In this document: piece by piece, positions 17,636 through 25,347 of the stretch
How positions within the stretch are numbered: position 1 is the first letter of the stretch
How the letters are laid out: each line of letters begins with the position of its first letter
Assembly (NCBI GenBank): GCA_011390885.1
Contig: JAABRO010000006.1
Coordinates: 57,010 to 121,009 of the forward strand
DNA from: Gemmatimonas sp.
Lineage (GTDB): Bacteria; Gemmatimonadota; Gemmatimonadetes; Gemmatimonadales; Gemmatimonadaceae
Length of the DNA: 64,000 nt
Reading direction: 5' to 3'
Program-made: the position numbers and the translations under genes
The notes under the pieces: generated by a model
Databases searched by the model: none
What the model saw: only the letters and a program-made list of their open reading frames with translations
What the model was told of the DNA's origin: nothing

Positions 17636-18589
17636 ATGTCCGCTGCCTTCGACCGTCGCGACCACTCGCGTCGCCCCGCCGCCGCTGCAGTCGCCGCCGC
17701 GCTGACATTCGCGCTCATGTCCGCTCCCGCCTCCGCGCAGTCGCGCAGCACTGCCGAGTGTGCCGGCATCGTGTACGGCCAGGGGCGCCGCGCGATCTGC
17801 CTGCCGGAGGGCGCCGCCTCCTTCGCCGATTCGGTCGTGACGTTCACCGCCGGCGCACGACCGTCGTCGGGCGTGTGGGCGGAGCCACACCACGCACTCG
17901 GCGAACCCGACTACACGCGCACCAGTGCGCCGGGCTTCCTCTCGCTCGGCTGTGACGGCGTGCTCGTGGTGCGCTTCGACGACAACGCGCTCGTGGAGGT
18001 GGACGGGCCGGACCTGTACGTGTTCGAGATCGGGCCCGCCGTGGAAGCGACGGACCTTGCCGTGTCGGTGGACGGCACCACGTGGCTCGAGGTGGGGCGC
18101 ATCGAGGGGGCGCAGACCGAGCTCGAGCTCAAGGGCATCATCGATCCCGACGACGTCTACCGCTACGTGCGGCTCACCAACCGCAGTCGCACGTGCGGTG
18201 GACGGCACTCCGGCGCCGACATCGATGCGATCGCGGCCGTGGGCTCGGCGCTGCGCGTGGCGCTCGATGCCGCAGTGCTCTTCGAGGTGGGCGCGAGCAC
18301 GCTCAAGGCCGAGGCGCAGGCGTCGATCACGGCCGCCGCCACGCTCATTCGCGCGCGCGGCGCGACGCGCGTGCTCGTGGAGGGGCACACCGACAGCGAC
18401 GGTGAGGCGGCCGCGAACGAGCGACTGTCGGTGGCGCGCGCCGAGTCGGTGCGAGACGCACTCGTCGCCGCGGGCGTGGACGCAGGCATTCTGCGCACGC
18501 GTGGACATGGCGAGCGGCGTCCCGTGGCGCCCAACGACACGCCGGAAGACAAGGCGCGCAACCGACGGGTGGACCTGCTGGTGCGGTGA
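17636..18589 (+). CDS. OmpA-family C-terminal domain protein
   Basis: 317 residues from the ATG at 17636, which opens a signal peptide ending A-S-A-Q (about residue 34). The N-terminal half (about 55-200) is a beta-rich domain with G-V-W-A-E-P, A-L-G-E-P-D-Y and D-L-Y-V-F-E-I-G, resembling the discoidin-like domain found in some cell-surface proteins. The C-terminal 110 residues are a peptidoglycan-binding OmpA domain: V-L-F-E-V-G-A-S-T-L, V-E-G-H-T-D-S-D-G and N-x-R-L-S-x-x-R-A-x-x-V, ending K-A-R-N-R-R-V. The protein would tie a periplasmic or surface domain to peptidoglycan. The longer upstream frame lacks a signal peptide and is not used. Confidence 0.87.
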   Translation: MSAAFDRRDHSRRPAAAAVAAALTFALMSAPASAQSRSTAECAGIVYGQGRRAICLPEGAASFADSVVTFTAGARPSSGVWAEPHHALGEPDYTRTSAPGFLSLGCDGVLVVRFDDNALVEVDGPDLYVFEIGPAVEATDLAVSVDGTTWLEVGRIEGAQTELELKGIIDPDDVYRYVRLTNRSRTCGGRHSGADIDAIAAVGSALRVALDAAVLFEVGASTLKAEAQASITAAATLIRARGATRVLVEGHTDSDGEAAANERLSVARAESVRDALVAAGVDAGILRTRGHGERRPVAPNDTPEDKARNRRVDLLVR

Positions 18590-18656
18590 GCGCACGCAGG
18601 GGCGCTGCGGAAATGCGCCGGCTGCGCAGGGCCGAAGCCCGTCAGGGCGACGCCCG

Positions 18657-20045
18657 TCAGGGTGAACCCCGCTCCTGCCGCGCGTACCGCATGCCCTGCA
18701 CACGTCGCGCGTCGAGCGTGAGATGCGTGACGCGGCCCGCGGCATCGCGCGTGAAGCGCAGCGTGTAGTCAGGCACGCGGAAGACGTCTGCCTCCGTCGT
18801 GGGCGCGAGTTCGAGTGGGGCGAGCCCGCGCGCGGCGAGCATCACGCGCCCGCTGTCCACCGTCACGTACAGCGTGCCCTCCACCCGCTCGCCGTCGTAG
18901 GCGCCCACGTAGCTCTGCTGCATCTCGGCGGTCGGCTCGACGGCCACGTAGCGCCGCAGCTGGTCGCCGATCTGCGCGCCCGTCACGACATCGCGTTCCG
19001 TCGACAGGTCGAGGGACGGCACGCGCGTGAGGTAGCGGTAGCCTTCGACACCGCGATGCTCCTCGAGCTCGAGTCCATTGACGGTACGATGAGCGAGTCC
19101 ATACGCGAGACCGTACGTGTCGGCCGTGTCCGGCTTGCCGCCCTCGAGCGAGGCCAGCAGCGCGAGCACGCCGCTCGTGCTGTCACGCACGGCGCGCGCC
19201 CACTGCACGAGGTCGTCCACGTTGGTGGTGACCGAGATGCGTCCCACGGGCGAAATGCGGTAGCGCAGCACCGGACGCCAGTCGGGGCCATGAAACATCG
19301 AATGGGCGCCCGGCACCTGCTCCTGCTCGACGCCCAGCCACGTGTTGCGCATGCCGAGCCGGTCGAGCAGCGTGGCGTGCAGGTAGTCGTGCAGCGAACG
19401 GCCGGACACGCGCTCCACGAGCATGCGCAGCAGCGCGTAGTCGGTGTTGCTGTACATGTGGCCACGACCGGGCGCGAAGCCCAGCCGGCCCCACCGTTCG
19501 AGCGCCCGGAACATCTGGTCGTCGGAGACGCGGTCGGTGAGGTCGAACGTGAAGTCGAGCGCGCCATAGTCGGCCAGTCCGCTCGTGTGGTGCAGCAGGT
19601 GCCGCACGGTCACGTCGGCCGCGTACGCCGGCACCTCCGGCACGTGACGGCGCACCGGACCGTCGAGCGAGAGCGCGCCATCGCGCGCGAGCATGGCCAC
19701 GGCGAGCGCCACGAACGTGCGCGCCTCGGAGTAGGGAATCCACGACGTCGTGGCCGTGGTCATCGGCACACCGAAGCCGACGTGGGCCATGCCGTACGCC
19801 TTGCGGAAGATCACGCTGTCGGCGTGCAGCACGGCCACGGCGCACCCGGGCGTGGTGGTCGCATCGTAGCGCGCGAAGATCGCGTCGACGCGCTCGGCCG
19901 GCGGCATGCGCACGTCCTGTGCGTGGGCCGTGCCGGCGGCGACGGTCGCGGTCGCGAGGACCGCGAGGGCGAGGGCCTGTCGAACGGTGCCGCAGCGAAC
20001 GATCGGGCCGCGACGCGCGCCAGCGCGACGATTGGAGTGCTTCAT
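18657..20045 (-). CDS. serine beta-lactamase/transpeptidase-fold protein with altered SxxK motif
   Basis: 462 residues from the ATG at 20045, with a signal peptide ending A-H-A-Q (about residue 43). The fold is that of class C beta-lactamase-like esterases and DD-peptidases (PF00144): a G-C-A-V-A-V strand, L-S-L-D-G-P-V, R-H-L-L-H-H-T-S-G-L, and the second catalytic motif M-Y-S-N (Tyr198-Asn200). The first motif should be S-x-x-K but reads S-E-A-R (Ser106-Arg109; the codon is CGC), and the third motif is H-R-G at 330-332. A C-terminal beta-barrel-like domain of about 100 residues follows. Loss of the general-base lysine makes normal acyl-enzyme catalysis doubtful, so this may be a binding or altered enzyme. 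It is convergent with the OmpA gene. Confidence 0.85.
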   Translation of the reverse strand: MKHSNRRAGARRGPIVRCGTVRQALALAVLATATVAAGTAHAQDVRMPPAERVDAIFARYDATTTPGCAVAVLHADSVIFRKAYGMAHVGFGVPMTTATTSWIPYSEARTFVALAVAMLARDGALSLDGPVRRHVPEVPAYAADVTVRHLLHHTSGLADYGALDFTFDLTDRVSDDQMFRALERWGRLGFAPGRGHMYSNTDYALLRMLVERVSGRSLHDYLHATLLDRLGMRNTWLGVEQEQVPGAHSMFHGPDWRPVLRYRISPVGRISVTTNVDDLVQWARAVRDSTSGVLALLASLEGGKPDTADTYGLAYGLAHRTVNGLELEEHRGVEGYRYLTRVPSLDLSTERDVVTGAQIGDQLRRYVAVEPTAEMQQSYVGAYDGERVEGTLYVTVDSGRVMLAARGLAPLELAPTTEADVFRVPDYTLRFTRDAAGRVTHLTLDARRVQGMRYARQERGSP

Positions 20046-20259
20046 GGCGGGACCTGGGTGGGAGGCGCAGCCGTGGTCGATACGCCTGCCCACGACGTTG
20101 CGCGAACGGTGCGTGGTGCGCAACCGCCGGCCACCTCCCGGCGCCCTATCGGCGTCCGGCGTTGCGGCCCAGTATTGAGGTCGTCGGGCGGCTCGGACCG
20201 GGCCCCGAGCGCCGTTCGAGTACACGGACGATTCACGCCCGCCAACCGGAGCACCGCCG

Positions 20260-20544
20260 ATGCGAAATCGTTTCCTGGCCCGGAGCATCCTGCGATCGCC
20301 CGCAACCGCCGCGCTCGTCGCACTGAGCGCCGTCGCGTTGAGTGCAGGCGTCGCCACGACCAACGTGTCCGCGCAGCCTGCAGAGGACTCGCTGACGCGC
20401 ATCCGCGTCGATGGAAGCCGGGCGCGCCGCGTAGGCACCGTGCTGCGCATCGCGCCGGACAGCGCGATCGTGCGGCTGCTCTACACGGAGCACCAGTGGC
20501 ACGCGGTGCCGCTCACCGACTGGGAGCGACTGCCGCGCAGGTGA
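20260..20544 (+). CDS. small secreted protein of unknown function
   Basis: 94 residues: a signal peptide (hydrophobic core about residues 15-33, ending V-S-A-Q), then about 55 residues with two predicted strands (R-V-G-T-V-L-R-I-A and A-I-V-R-L-L-Y). A GGAG ribosome-binding site lies about 10 bases before the ATG. Small secreted proteins of this size are common in this sort of genome, but I recognise no family. It may share an operon with the DinB-like gene 83 bases downstream. Confidence 0.6.
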   Translation: MRNRFLARSILRSPATAALVALSAVALSAGVATTNVSAQPAEDSLTRIRVDGSRARRVGTVLRIAPDSAIVRLLYTEHQWHAVPLTDWERLPRR

Positions 20545-20627
20545 AGGGCCGCACCATGGAGAGGATCCTCCGCCAGCGCGCCGTCTCGCTGCGCGTGTCC
20601 GTGACTCGACGTGCATATTCCTTCCGC

Positions 20628-21185
20628 ATGACGGAATCCCGCCGCCTGCTCCGCCACTTCCTCGCCGCGCTCGCCTACCGCACCCAGAAGGCGCTGCGTG
20701 GCGCGCCGCCGACATTCGACGCATTTCGCGTCGCGCCAACCTCGCGCTCGCCGCACGAGCTGCTCTGGCACATGAGCGGCCTCATGGGCTATGCGCGCAC
20801 CTTCTTCCACGGTGGAGAGTATGCACCACCCGCGCTCCCCACGCTCGCGGCGGAAGTGCAGCGGTTCCACGAGCAACTGACACTGCTTGCACGCGACCTC
20901 GACGATGTGACGCTCTCGTGCGCACTCACCGACGAGCAGCTGCTGCAGGGGCCGCTCGCCGATGCGATGACGCACGTGGGGCAGCTCGCCATGCTGCGCC
21001 GGCTCGCGGGCGAGCCGGTGCCGTCGGAGAACTTCATCCACGCCAGCGTGAGCCCGGGCAACCTCTCGGCGGCGCAACCCGAACCGGCCGCGCCCGACAC
21101 ATGGTGGCGCCCCGAGCAGGGACACCTTCCGCCCGGGCCACCGCCGGCACCGGACACCAGCACCTCCACGGAGGGCACTCCATGA
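20628..21185 (+). CDS. DinB-superfamily-like four-helix protein
   Basis: 185 residues from the ATG at 20628. The pattern of long helices with histidines (S-P-H-E-L-L-W-H-M-S-G, T-H-V-G-Q-L-A-M-L-R-R-L) is that of DinB/YfiT-like proteins, in which three His residues bind a metal and family members act as thiol-dependent transferases or have unknown roles. The last 40 residues are Pro-rich and probably disordered. The stop overlaps the start of the next gene by four bases (ATGA), so the two are likely one operon. Family assignment is reasonable; the reaction is unknown. Confidence 0.75.
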   Translation: MTESRRLLRHFLAALAYRTQKALRGAPPTFDAFRVAPTSRSPHELLWHMSGLMGYARTFFHGGEYAPPALPTLAAEVQRFHEQLTLLARDLDDVTLSCALTDEQLLQGPLADAMTHVGQLAMLRRLAGEPVPSENFIHASVSPGNLSAAQPEPAAPDTWWRPEQGHLPPGPPPAPDTSTSTEGTP

Positions 21186-21718
21186 CGACGCGGCTGCAGA
21201 CCTTTAGAGCGCTCGTCGCGCTGCTCACCGCATCGGCACCTCTTTCCGCCCAGGCCACCGCCACCACCGCCGCCGGCGGGCCGCTGCTCGTCGAACCCAC
21301 GCGCGCCGCCGTGCTCGCACTCGTCGACTCCGCGCTCACGCACATGAACACCGGCAACGTGGCGGCGCTCTCCGACCTCATGCTCCCCGAGGCGCAGGTG
21401 TTTCCCTCGCGCGAACGCGAGGGACTCGGCACGTACTCGGTGCGCACCGCCGCGCAGCAGCGCACGCAGGGCAGGCGCCCGCCGATCATCGAGCGCGGCT
21501 TCGACCCGGAGGTGCGCATCGCCGGCACCGTCGCCATGGTGTGGCTGCCGCACGACCTGTACGCCGAGGGCACGTGGTCGCACTGCGGCGTGGACGTGTT
21601 CACGCTCGTGCGCGTGGGCACCGGATGGCGCATCGCGAGCCTCGCCTACAGCGTCGAGCAACCACCCGCCTGTCGCGCCCATCCGAGCGGGCCACCGCCG
21701 GGACACGCCGCGCCCTGA
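21182..21718 (+). CDS. secreted NTF2/SnoaL-like protein
   Basis: 178 residues with an N-terminal signal peptide (hydrophobic to about residue 23, A-P-L-S-A-Q). The body has the order helix - V-L-A-L-V-D-S-A-L-T-H-M-N-T-G-N - strands including V-A-M-V-W-L-P-H-D-L-Y and G-V-D-V-F-T-L-V-R-V-G-T-G-W-R-I-A, which is the cone-shaped NTF2-like (DUF4440/SnoaL) pattern. Such domains bind small ligands or act as lyases or isomerases; a secreted form is less usual. Translation is coupled to the DinB-like gene by an ATGA overlap. A short GC hairpin sits just after its stop. Confidence 0.75.
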   Translation: MTTRLQTFRALVALLTASAPLSAQATATTAAGGPLLVEPTRAAVLALVDSALTHMNTGNVAALSDLMLPEAQVFPSREREGLGTYSVRTAAQQRTQGRRPPIIERGFDPEVRIAGTVAMVWLPHDLYAEGTWSHCGVDVFTLVRVGTGWRIASLAYSVEQPPACRAHPSGPPPGHAAP

Positions 21719-21757
21719 GGGCGCACGCGCCCGATCACACCCTCACTCGGAGCATTC

Positions 21758-22156
21758 GTGGCTGCCCCCGCCCGCGCCGGCGTCTTCATCTACGCCAAGC
21801 ACCCCGACCGGCTCGCCGCGTTCTACGAGGCCGTGCTCGGCATGATCGCCACGCACCGCACTGACGAGATGATCGTGCTGCGGTCGCCCGACCTGCAGCT
21901 CATCGTGCACGCCATGCCGCCGCACGTGGCCGAGCAGGTCGCGATCTCGAGTCCGCCGCAGCTGCGCGATTCGGCCGCCATCAAGTTCTTCGTCACCGTG
22001 CACTCACTCGCCGCCGCCGAGGACCGCGCGCACGCACTTGGCGGCCAGCTCTTCGCCGAGCAGTGGAGAGGCCCCGGCTTCGTGGTGCGGAATGCGAGCG
22101 ATTCAGAGGGGAACATCTTCCAGCTGCGAGAGACGTCAGCCGGGCCCGACGACTGA
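21758..22156 (+). CDS. glyoxalase/bleomycin-resistance (VOC) family protein
   Basis: 132 residues from the GTG at 21758. One vicinal-oxygen-chelate module is visible: an opening strand A-G-V-F-I-Y-A-K, the helix L-A-A-F-Y-E-A-V-L-G, and later F-F-V-T-V-H-S and D-S-E-G-N-I-F-Q-L-R-E, where the Glu is the typical last metal ligand. VOC proteins act as dimers in lyase, dioxygenase or drug-binding reactions; nothing here picks one. It follows the NTF2-like gene by about 40 bases and may share its transcript. Confidence 0.82.
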   Translation: MAAPARAGVFIYAKHPDRLAAFYEAVLGMIATHRTDEMIVLRSPDLQLIVHAMPPHVAEQVAISSPPQLRDSAAIKFFVTVHSLAAAEDRAHALGGQLFAEQWRGPGFVVRNASDSEGNIFQLRETSAGPDD

Positions 22157-22184
22157 GCAGGCATGCACGATGCCCGTCTCCGCG

Positions 22185-22225
22185 GCGCATGATCAGCGCC
22201 TGACCTGCGCATGATGAGCGCCTGA
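22185..22225. repeat. 19-base direct repeat, two copies
   Basis: GCGCATGAT(C/G)AGCGCCTGA occurs at 22185-22203 and again at 22207-22225, differing at one base, with a 22-base period. It lies between the VOC gene and the M28 peptidase gene and may be an accidental duplication or paired binding sites. Confidence 0.7.
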
Positions 22226-22264
22226 TGCCCGCACCGCCTCCGCCCCCCCGAACCCGACCGACCC

Positions 22265-23851
22265 ATGCGCCAGCCGCTCGTGACCTCCGCCCTCGTCGCC
22301 TGCACCCTGCTCGCCGTCGCCTGCGCGGACGGGCTGCCGGAGCAGTCGCTCCTCGAGTCGGTCGAGCGAGGCACGATCGAGGAGGGCACGCGCCATCTGT
22401 CGTCACCGGCGCTGGGAGGGCGCGGCACGGGTCAGCCGGGCGCCGACAGCGCCGCGGCGTGGATCGCGGAGCGATTCCGAGCGGTCGGACTCGATCCGGC
22501 CGGCGATGACGGCTCGTTCCTGCACACGGTGCCGTTCCTGCGGAGCCGGCTCTCGCCTGACGCGAGCATGTTGCAGATGGGCGCGGACACGCTGCGGCCG
22601 GCCCGGGACTTCGCGGTGCTGACCACGCCCGACGGCGATTCCCTCGATGTGTCCGGCGCGCTGGTGTTCGTGGGCTACGGCATGCGGGACAGTGCGACGG
22701 GACGCGACGACCTGCGCGGCGTGGATGTGCGCGACAAGATCGTCCTCACGCTCGGTGACGTTCCGCCCGGCGTGGACACGGCCGCCTTCATGGCGGCGAC
22801 CATGGCGACGCAGGAGCAGCTCATGCAGGCGCGGGCGCTGCTCGTGGCCGGCCTCGCCGAGCCGGATCGTCCGTTCGACGAGGTGGCGAGCCGTCTCATG
22901 CGCGACCGGGTGACACGCGTGAACGACGAGGCGGCACCGGCTGGGGGCGCTCCACTGGTGCTGGCGATCTCCGATGAAGCGGCCGATCGCCTGCTGCAGG
23001 GCCGGTATGCCGAGAGGAAGGCTGCCGCCGCTGCCGGAAACGTCGACGCCAGGCCGCTGCGGGAACGCGTCAGCATCACGCTGCGCCGGAGTGCGCAACC
23101 GGTCCGTTCGTCGAACGTCGTGGGGCTCGTTCGCGGGGCCGACCCGGCGCTCCGCGACGAGGTGGTGGTCTTCTCCGCACACTACGACGCCTTCGGCACG
23201 GACGCGAACGGCGCGATCTTCCGCGGTGCGATCGACAACGCGCTGGGCACGTCGCAGCTGCTCGCCGTCGCCGAGGCGTTCGCGCGTCAGCCGTTCGCAC
23301 CACGTCGTTCCGTGCTGTTCCTCGCCGTGACGGGTGAGGAGTACGGGCTGCTGGGAACCAGGGCCTGGATCGAGGCCAACCGCTGGCCCATCGAACAGGT
23401 CGTGGCGGCGCTCAACTTCGACGCCTCCGACAGCGAGGTGTACGGACCGATGACGCAGGCCGTGGGACTCGGCGCCGAACAGTCCACACTCGGCGACGTG
23501 TTCACGCAGGCCGCGACCGACATCGGCGTCACACCGATCGCCGACCCCTATCCTGAACAGGGATTCTTCTTCCGGTCGGACCACTTCGCCTTCGTGCAGC
23601 GCGGCGTTCCGGGGCTGATGCTCATCGGCGCCCCCGCCGGCACCGAGTGGGTGGATCGCTCCCGCCAGTGGCTGCAGCCGGGTGGCGACTACCATCAGCC
23701 CAGCGACACCGTGCGCTCCGACTGGGATTTCCGCGGGCCGCTGCGCTCGGCGCAGCTCATGGCCCTCATCGGCTGGCGCGTCGCCAATGCGGACCAGCGG
23801 CCGGCCATGCGCGCGGCGCCGGAGGAGCCCGACACTGCCCCGCGCCCATGA
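22265..23851 (+). CDS. M28-family zinc aminopeptidase, lipoprotein
   Basis: 528 residues. A lipobox L-A-V-A-C (Cys20) marks an envelope lipoprotein. A PA-like insert (about 100-270) comes before the catalytic core. Zinc-site motifs of M28 are visible: F-S-A-H-Y-D (His), G-A-I-D-N-A-L-G-T-S (Asp), the catalytic T-G-E-E-Y-G-L-L-G, a later N-F-D-A-S-D, and R-S-D-H-F-A-F (last His). Family members remove N-terminal residues from peptides outside the cytoplasm; here the product would feed amino acids to the cell. The sodium:solute symporter gene starts 51 bases downstream, and joint transcription of peptidase and transporter is plausible. Confidence 0.9.
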   Translation: MRQPLVTSALVACTLLAVACADGLPEQSLLESVERGTIEEGTRHLSSPALGGRGTGQPGADSAAAWIAERFRAVGLDPAGDDGSFLHTVPFLRSRLSPDASMLQMGADTLRPARDFAVLTTPDGDSLDVSGALVFVGYGMRDSATGRDDLRGVDVRDKIVLTLGDVPPGVDTAAFMAATMATQEQLMQARALLVAGLAEPDRPFDEVASRLMRDRVTRVNDEAAPAGGAPLVLAISDEAADRLLQGRYAERKAAAAAGNVDARPLRERVSITLRRSAQPVRSSNVVGLVRGADPALRDEVVVFSAHYDAFGTDANGAIFRGAIDNALGTSQLLAVAEAFARQPFAPRRSVLFLAVTGEEYGLLGTRAWIEANRWPIEQVVAALNFDASDSEVYGPMTQAVGLGAEQSTLGDVFTQAATDIGVTPIADPYPEQGFFFRSDHFAFVQRGVPGLMLIGAPAGTEWVDRSRQWLQPGGDYHQPSDTVRSDWDFRGPLRSAQLMALIGWRVANADQRPAMRAAPEEPDTAPRP

Positions 23852-23902
23852 TCACGCCCTGACGCTTCCCCAGCGCGCGCGCCCGACGTATCATCGGCGT
23901 CC

Positions 23903-25330
23903 GTGACCCCCACCCTCTTCACCCTCCTCGGCTACCTGCTCCTGCAGTTCGGCATCGGCGCCGTGATCGCGCGCCGGCTGCGCTCGGAAGACGACTACCT
24001 CGTGGCCGGCCGCTCGCTCGGCTGGGGGCTCGGCACCTTCACCATCTTCGCCACCTGGTTCGGCGCCGAGACGGTGATCGGCGCGGCCGGCACCGTGTAC
24101 GGTGAAGGCGTGGGTGCGACGAGCGCGGAGCCGTTCGGGTATGCGCTGTGCCTGCTGCTCATGGGGCTCGTGTTCGCGGTGCCGCTCTGGCGACTCGGCC
24201 TCACCACGCTCGCCGACCTGTACGCGCAGCGCTACTCCCCCACCGTGGCGCGCATCGCGGCGATCGTGCTCGTGCCCGGCTCGCTGCTCTGGGCCGCCGC
24301 GCAGGTGCGCGCCTTCGGACAGGTGCTCGCCAGCACCTCGGCCACCATCGACATCACGCTGGGCGTGGGCGTGGCCGCGCTGCTCACGATCGCCTACACC
24401 ACACTCGGCGGCATGCTTGCCGATGCGATCACCGACGTGATCCAGGGCGGCGTGCTCGCGATCTCGCTCGTGGTGCTCGTGATCGCGGTGGGCTCCGACC
24501 TCGGTGGCGCGCAGGCGCTGTTCGACACGGTGCGCACGGCGGCCGCCGCGCGCCCACCCGTTGAGTCAGTCGGGTGGCTCGCCCTCGCCGAAACGTGGGC
24601 CATTCCGGTGTGCGGCTCGGTGGTGGCCACCGAACTCGTGACCCGCGTGATCTCCACGCGCAACGCGCGCATCGCACGCGGCAGCGCGCTGCTCGCGGCC
24701 GGGCTCTATCTGCTGCTGGGGCTCGTGCCGGTGGTGCTCGGCCTCGCCGGCCCGGTGCTCGTGCCAGGGCTGGCCGATGCGGAGCAGCTCCTGCCTACGC
24801 TCGCGCAGCGACACCTGCCCGGCGTGCTGTACGTGCTGTTCGCGGGCGGGCTCGTGTCGGCCATCCTGAGCACCGTGGACACGACGCTGCTCACGGCAGG
24901 AGGCCTGCTCACCCACAACGTGGCCGTGCCGCTGCTGCGCATCGAGCAGCCGCGCGCACGTCTTCGCATGGCGCGCGCGGGCGTCGTCGCCTGCGGACTC
25001 GCCGCGTGGGCGATCGCGAGCAGCGCCGAGGGGGTGTTCGCGCTCGTGGAGGAAGCCTCGAGCTTCGGCACGGCGGGCGCGCTGGTCACGGTGTGCTTCG
25101 GCCTCTTCACGCGCGTGGGCGGTCCGTGGGCCGCCGGCAGCACGCTCGTGGGCGCGCTCGCGGTGTACCTCGGTGCCACGTACGGTGGCCTGTCGACGCC
25201 GTTCCTCGCGTCGCTCGCGAGCGCGCTGCTGCTCTACCTTGGCGTGAGCGTGTGGGAGCGCGGCGCGATGGCGACGGCGCAGACCGCTGCGCCGGTCCAC
25301 GCTGCGGCGTCGGAGCCGGCGCGCGGCTGA
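23903..25330 (+). CDS. sodium:solute symporter (SSS) family transporter
   Basis: 475 residues from the GTG at 23903, about 12-13 hydrophobic segments and almost no soluble part. Family features include S-E-D-D-Y-L-V-A-G-R-S-L-G at the first loop, F-A-T-W-F-G-A-E-T-V-I-G in TM2, and G-L-V-S-A-I-L-S-T-V-D-T-T-L-L-T, the TM8 sodium-site helix. SSS proteins import sugars, amino acids, organic acids or vitamins with Na+. The substrate is not evident; the preceding peptidase suggests an amino acid or small nutrient, as inference. It is convergent with the PhoD gene only 17 bases away. Confidence 0.92.
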   Translation: MTPTLFTLLGYLLLQFGIGAVIARRLRSEDDYLVAGRSLGWGLGTFTIFATWFGAETVIGAAGTVYGEGVGATSAEPFGYALCLLLMGLVFAVPLWRLGLTTLADLYAQRYSPTVARIAAIVLVPGSLLWAAAQVRAFGQVLASTSATIDITLGVGVAALLTIAYTTLGGMLADAITDVIQGGVLAISLVVLVIAVGSDLGGAQALFDTVRTAAAARPPVESVGWLALAETWAIPVCGSVVATELVTRVISTRNARIARGSALLAAGLYLLLGLVPVVLGLAGPVLVPGLADAEQLLPTLAQRHLPGVLYVLFAGGLVSAILSTVDTTLLTAGGLLTHNVAVPLLRIEQPRARLRMARAGVVACGLAAWAIASSAEGVFALVEEASSFGTAGALVTVCFGLFTRVGGPWAAGSTLVGALAVYLGATYGGLSTPFLASLASALLLYLGVSVWERGAMATAQTAAPVHAAASEPARG

Positions 25331-25347
25331 TCCCGCGCACCTTCGGA

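Noticed and set aside
18637..18666. Direct repeat of a 15-base sequence near the OmpA stop
   Set aside because: Two short copies, the second overlapping the stop codon of the convergent serine-hydrolase gene; likely chance or coding constraint.
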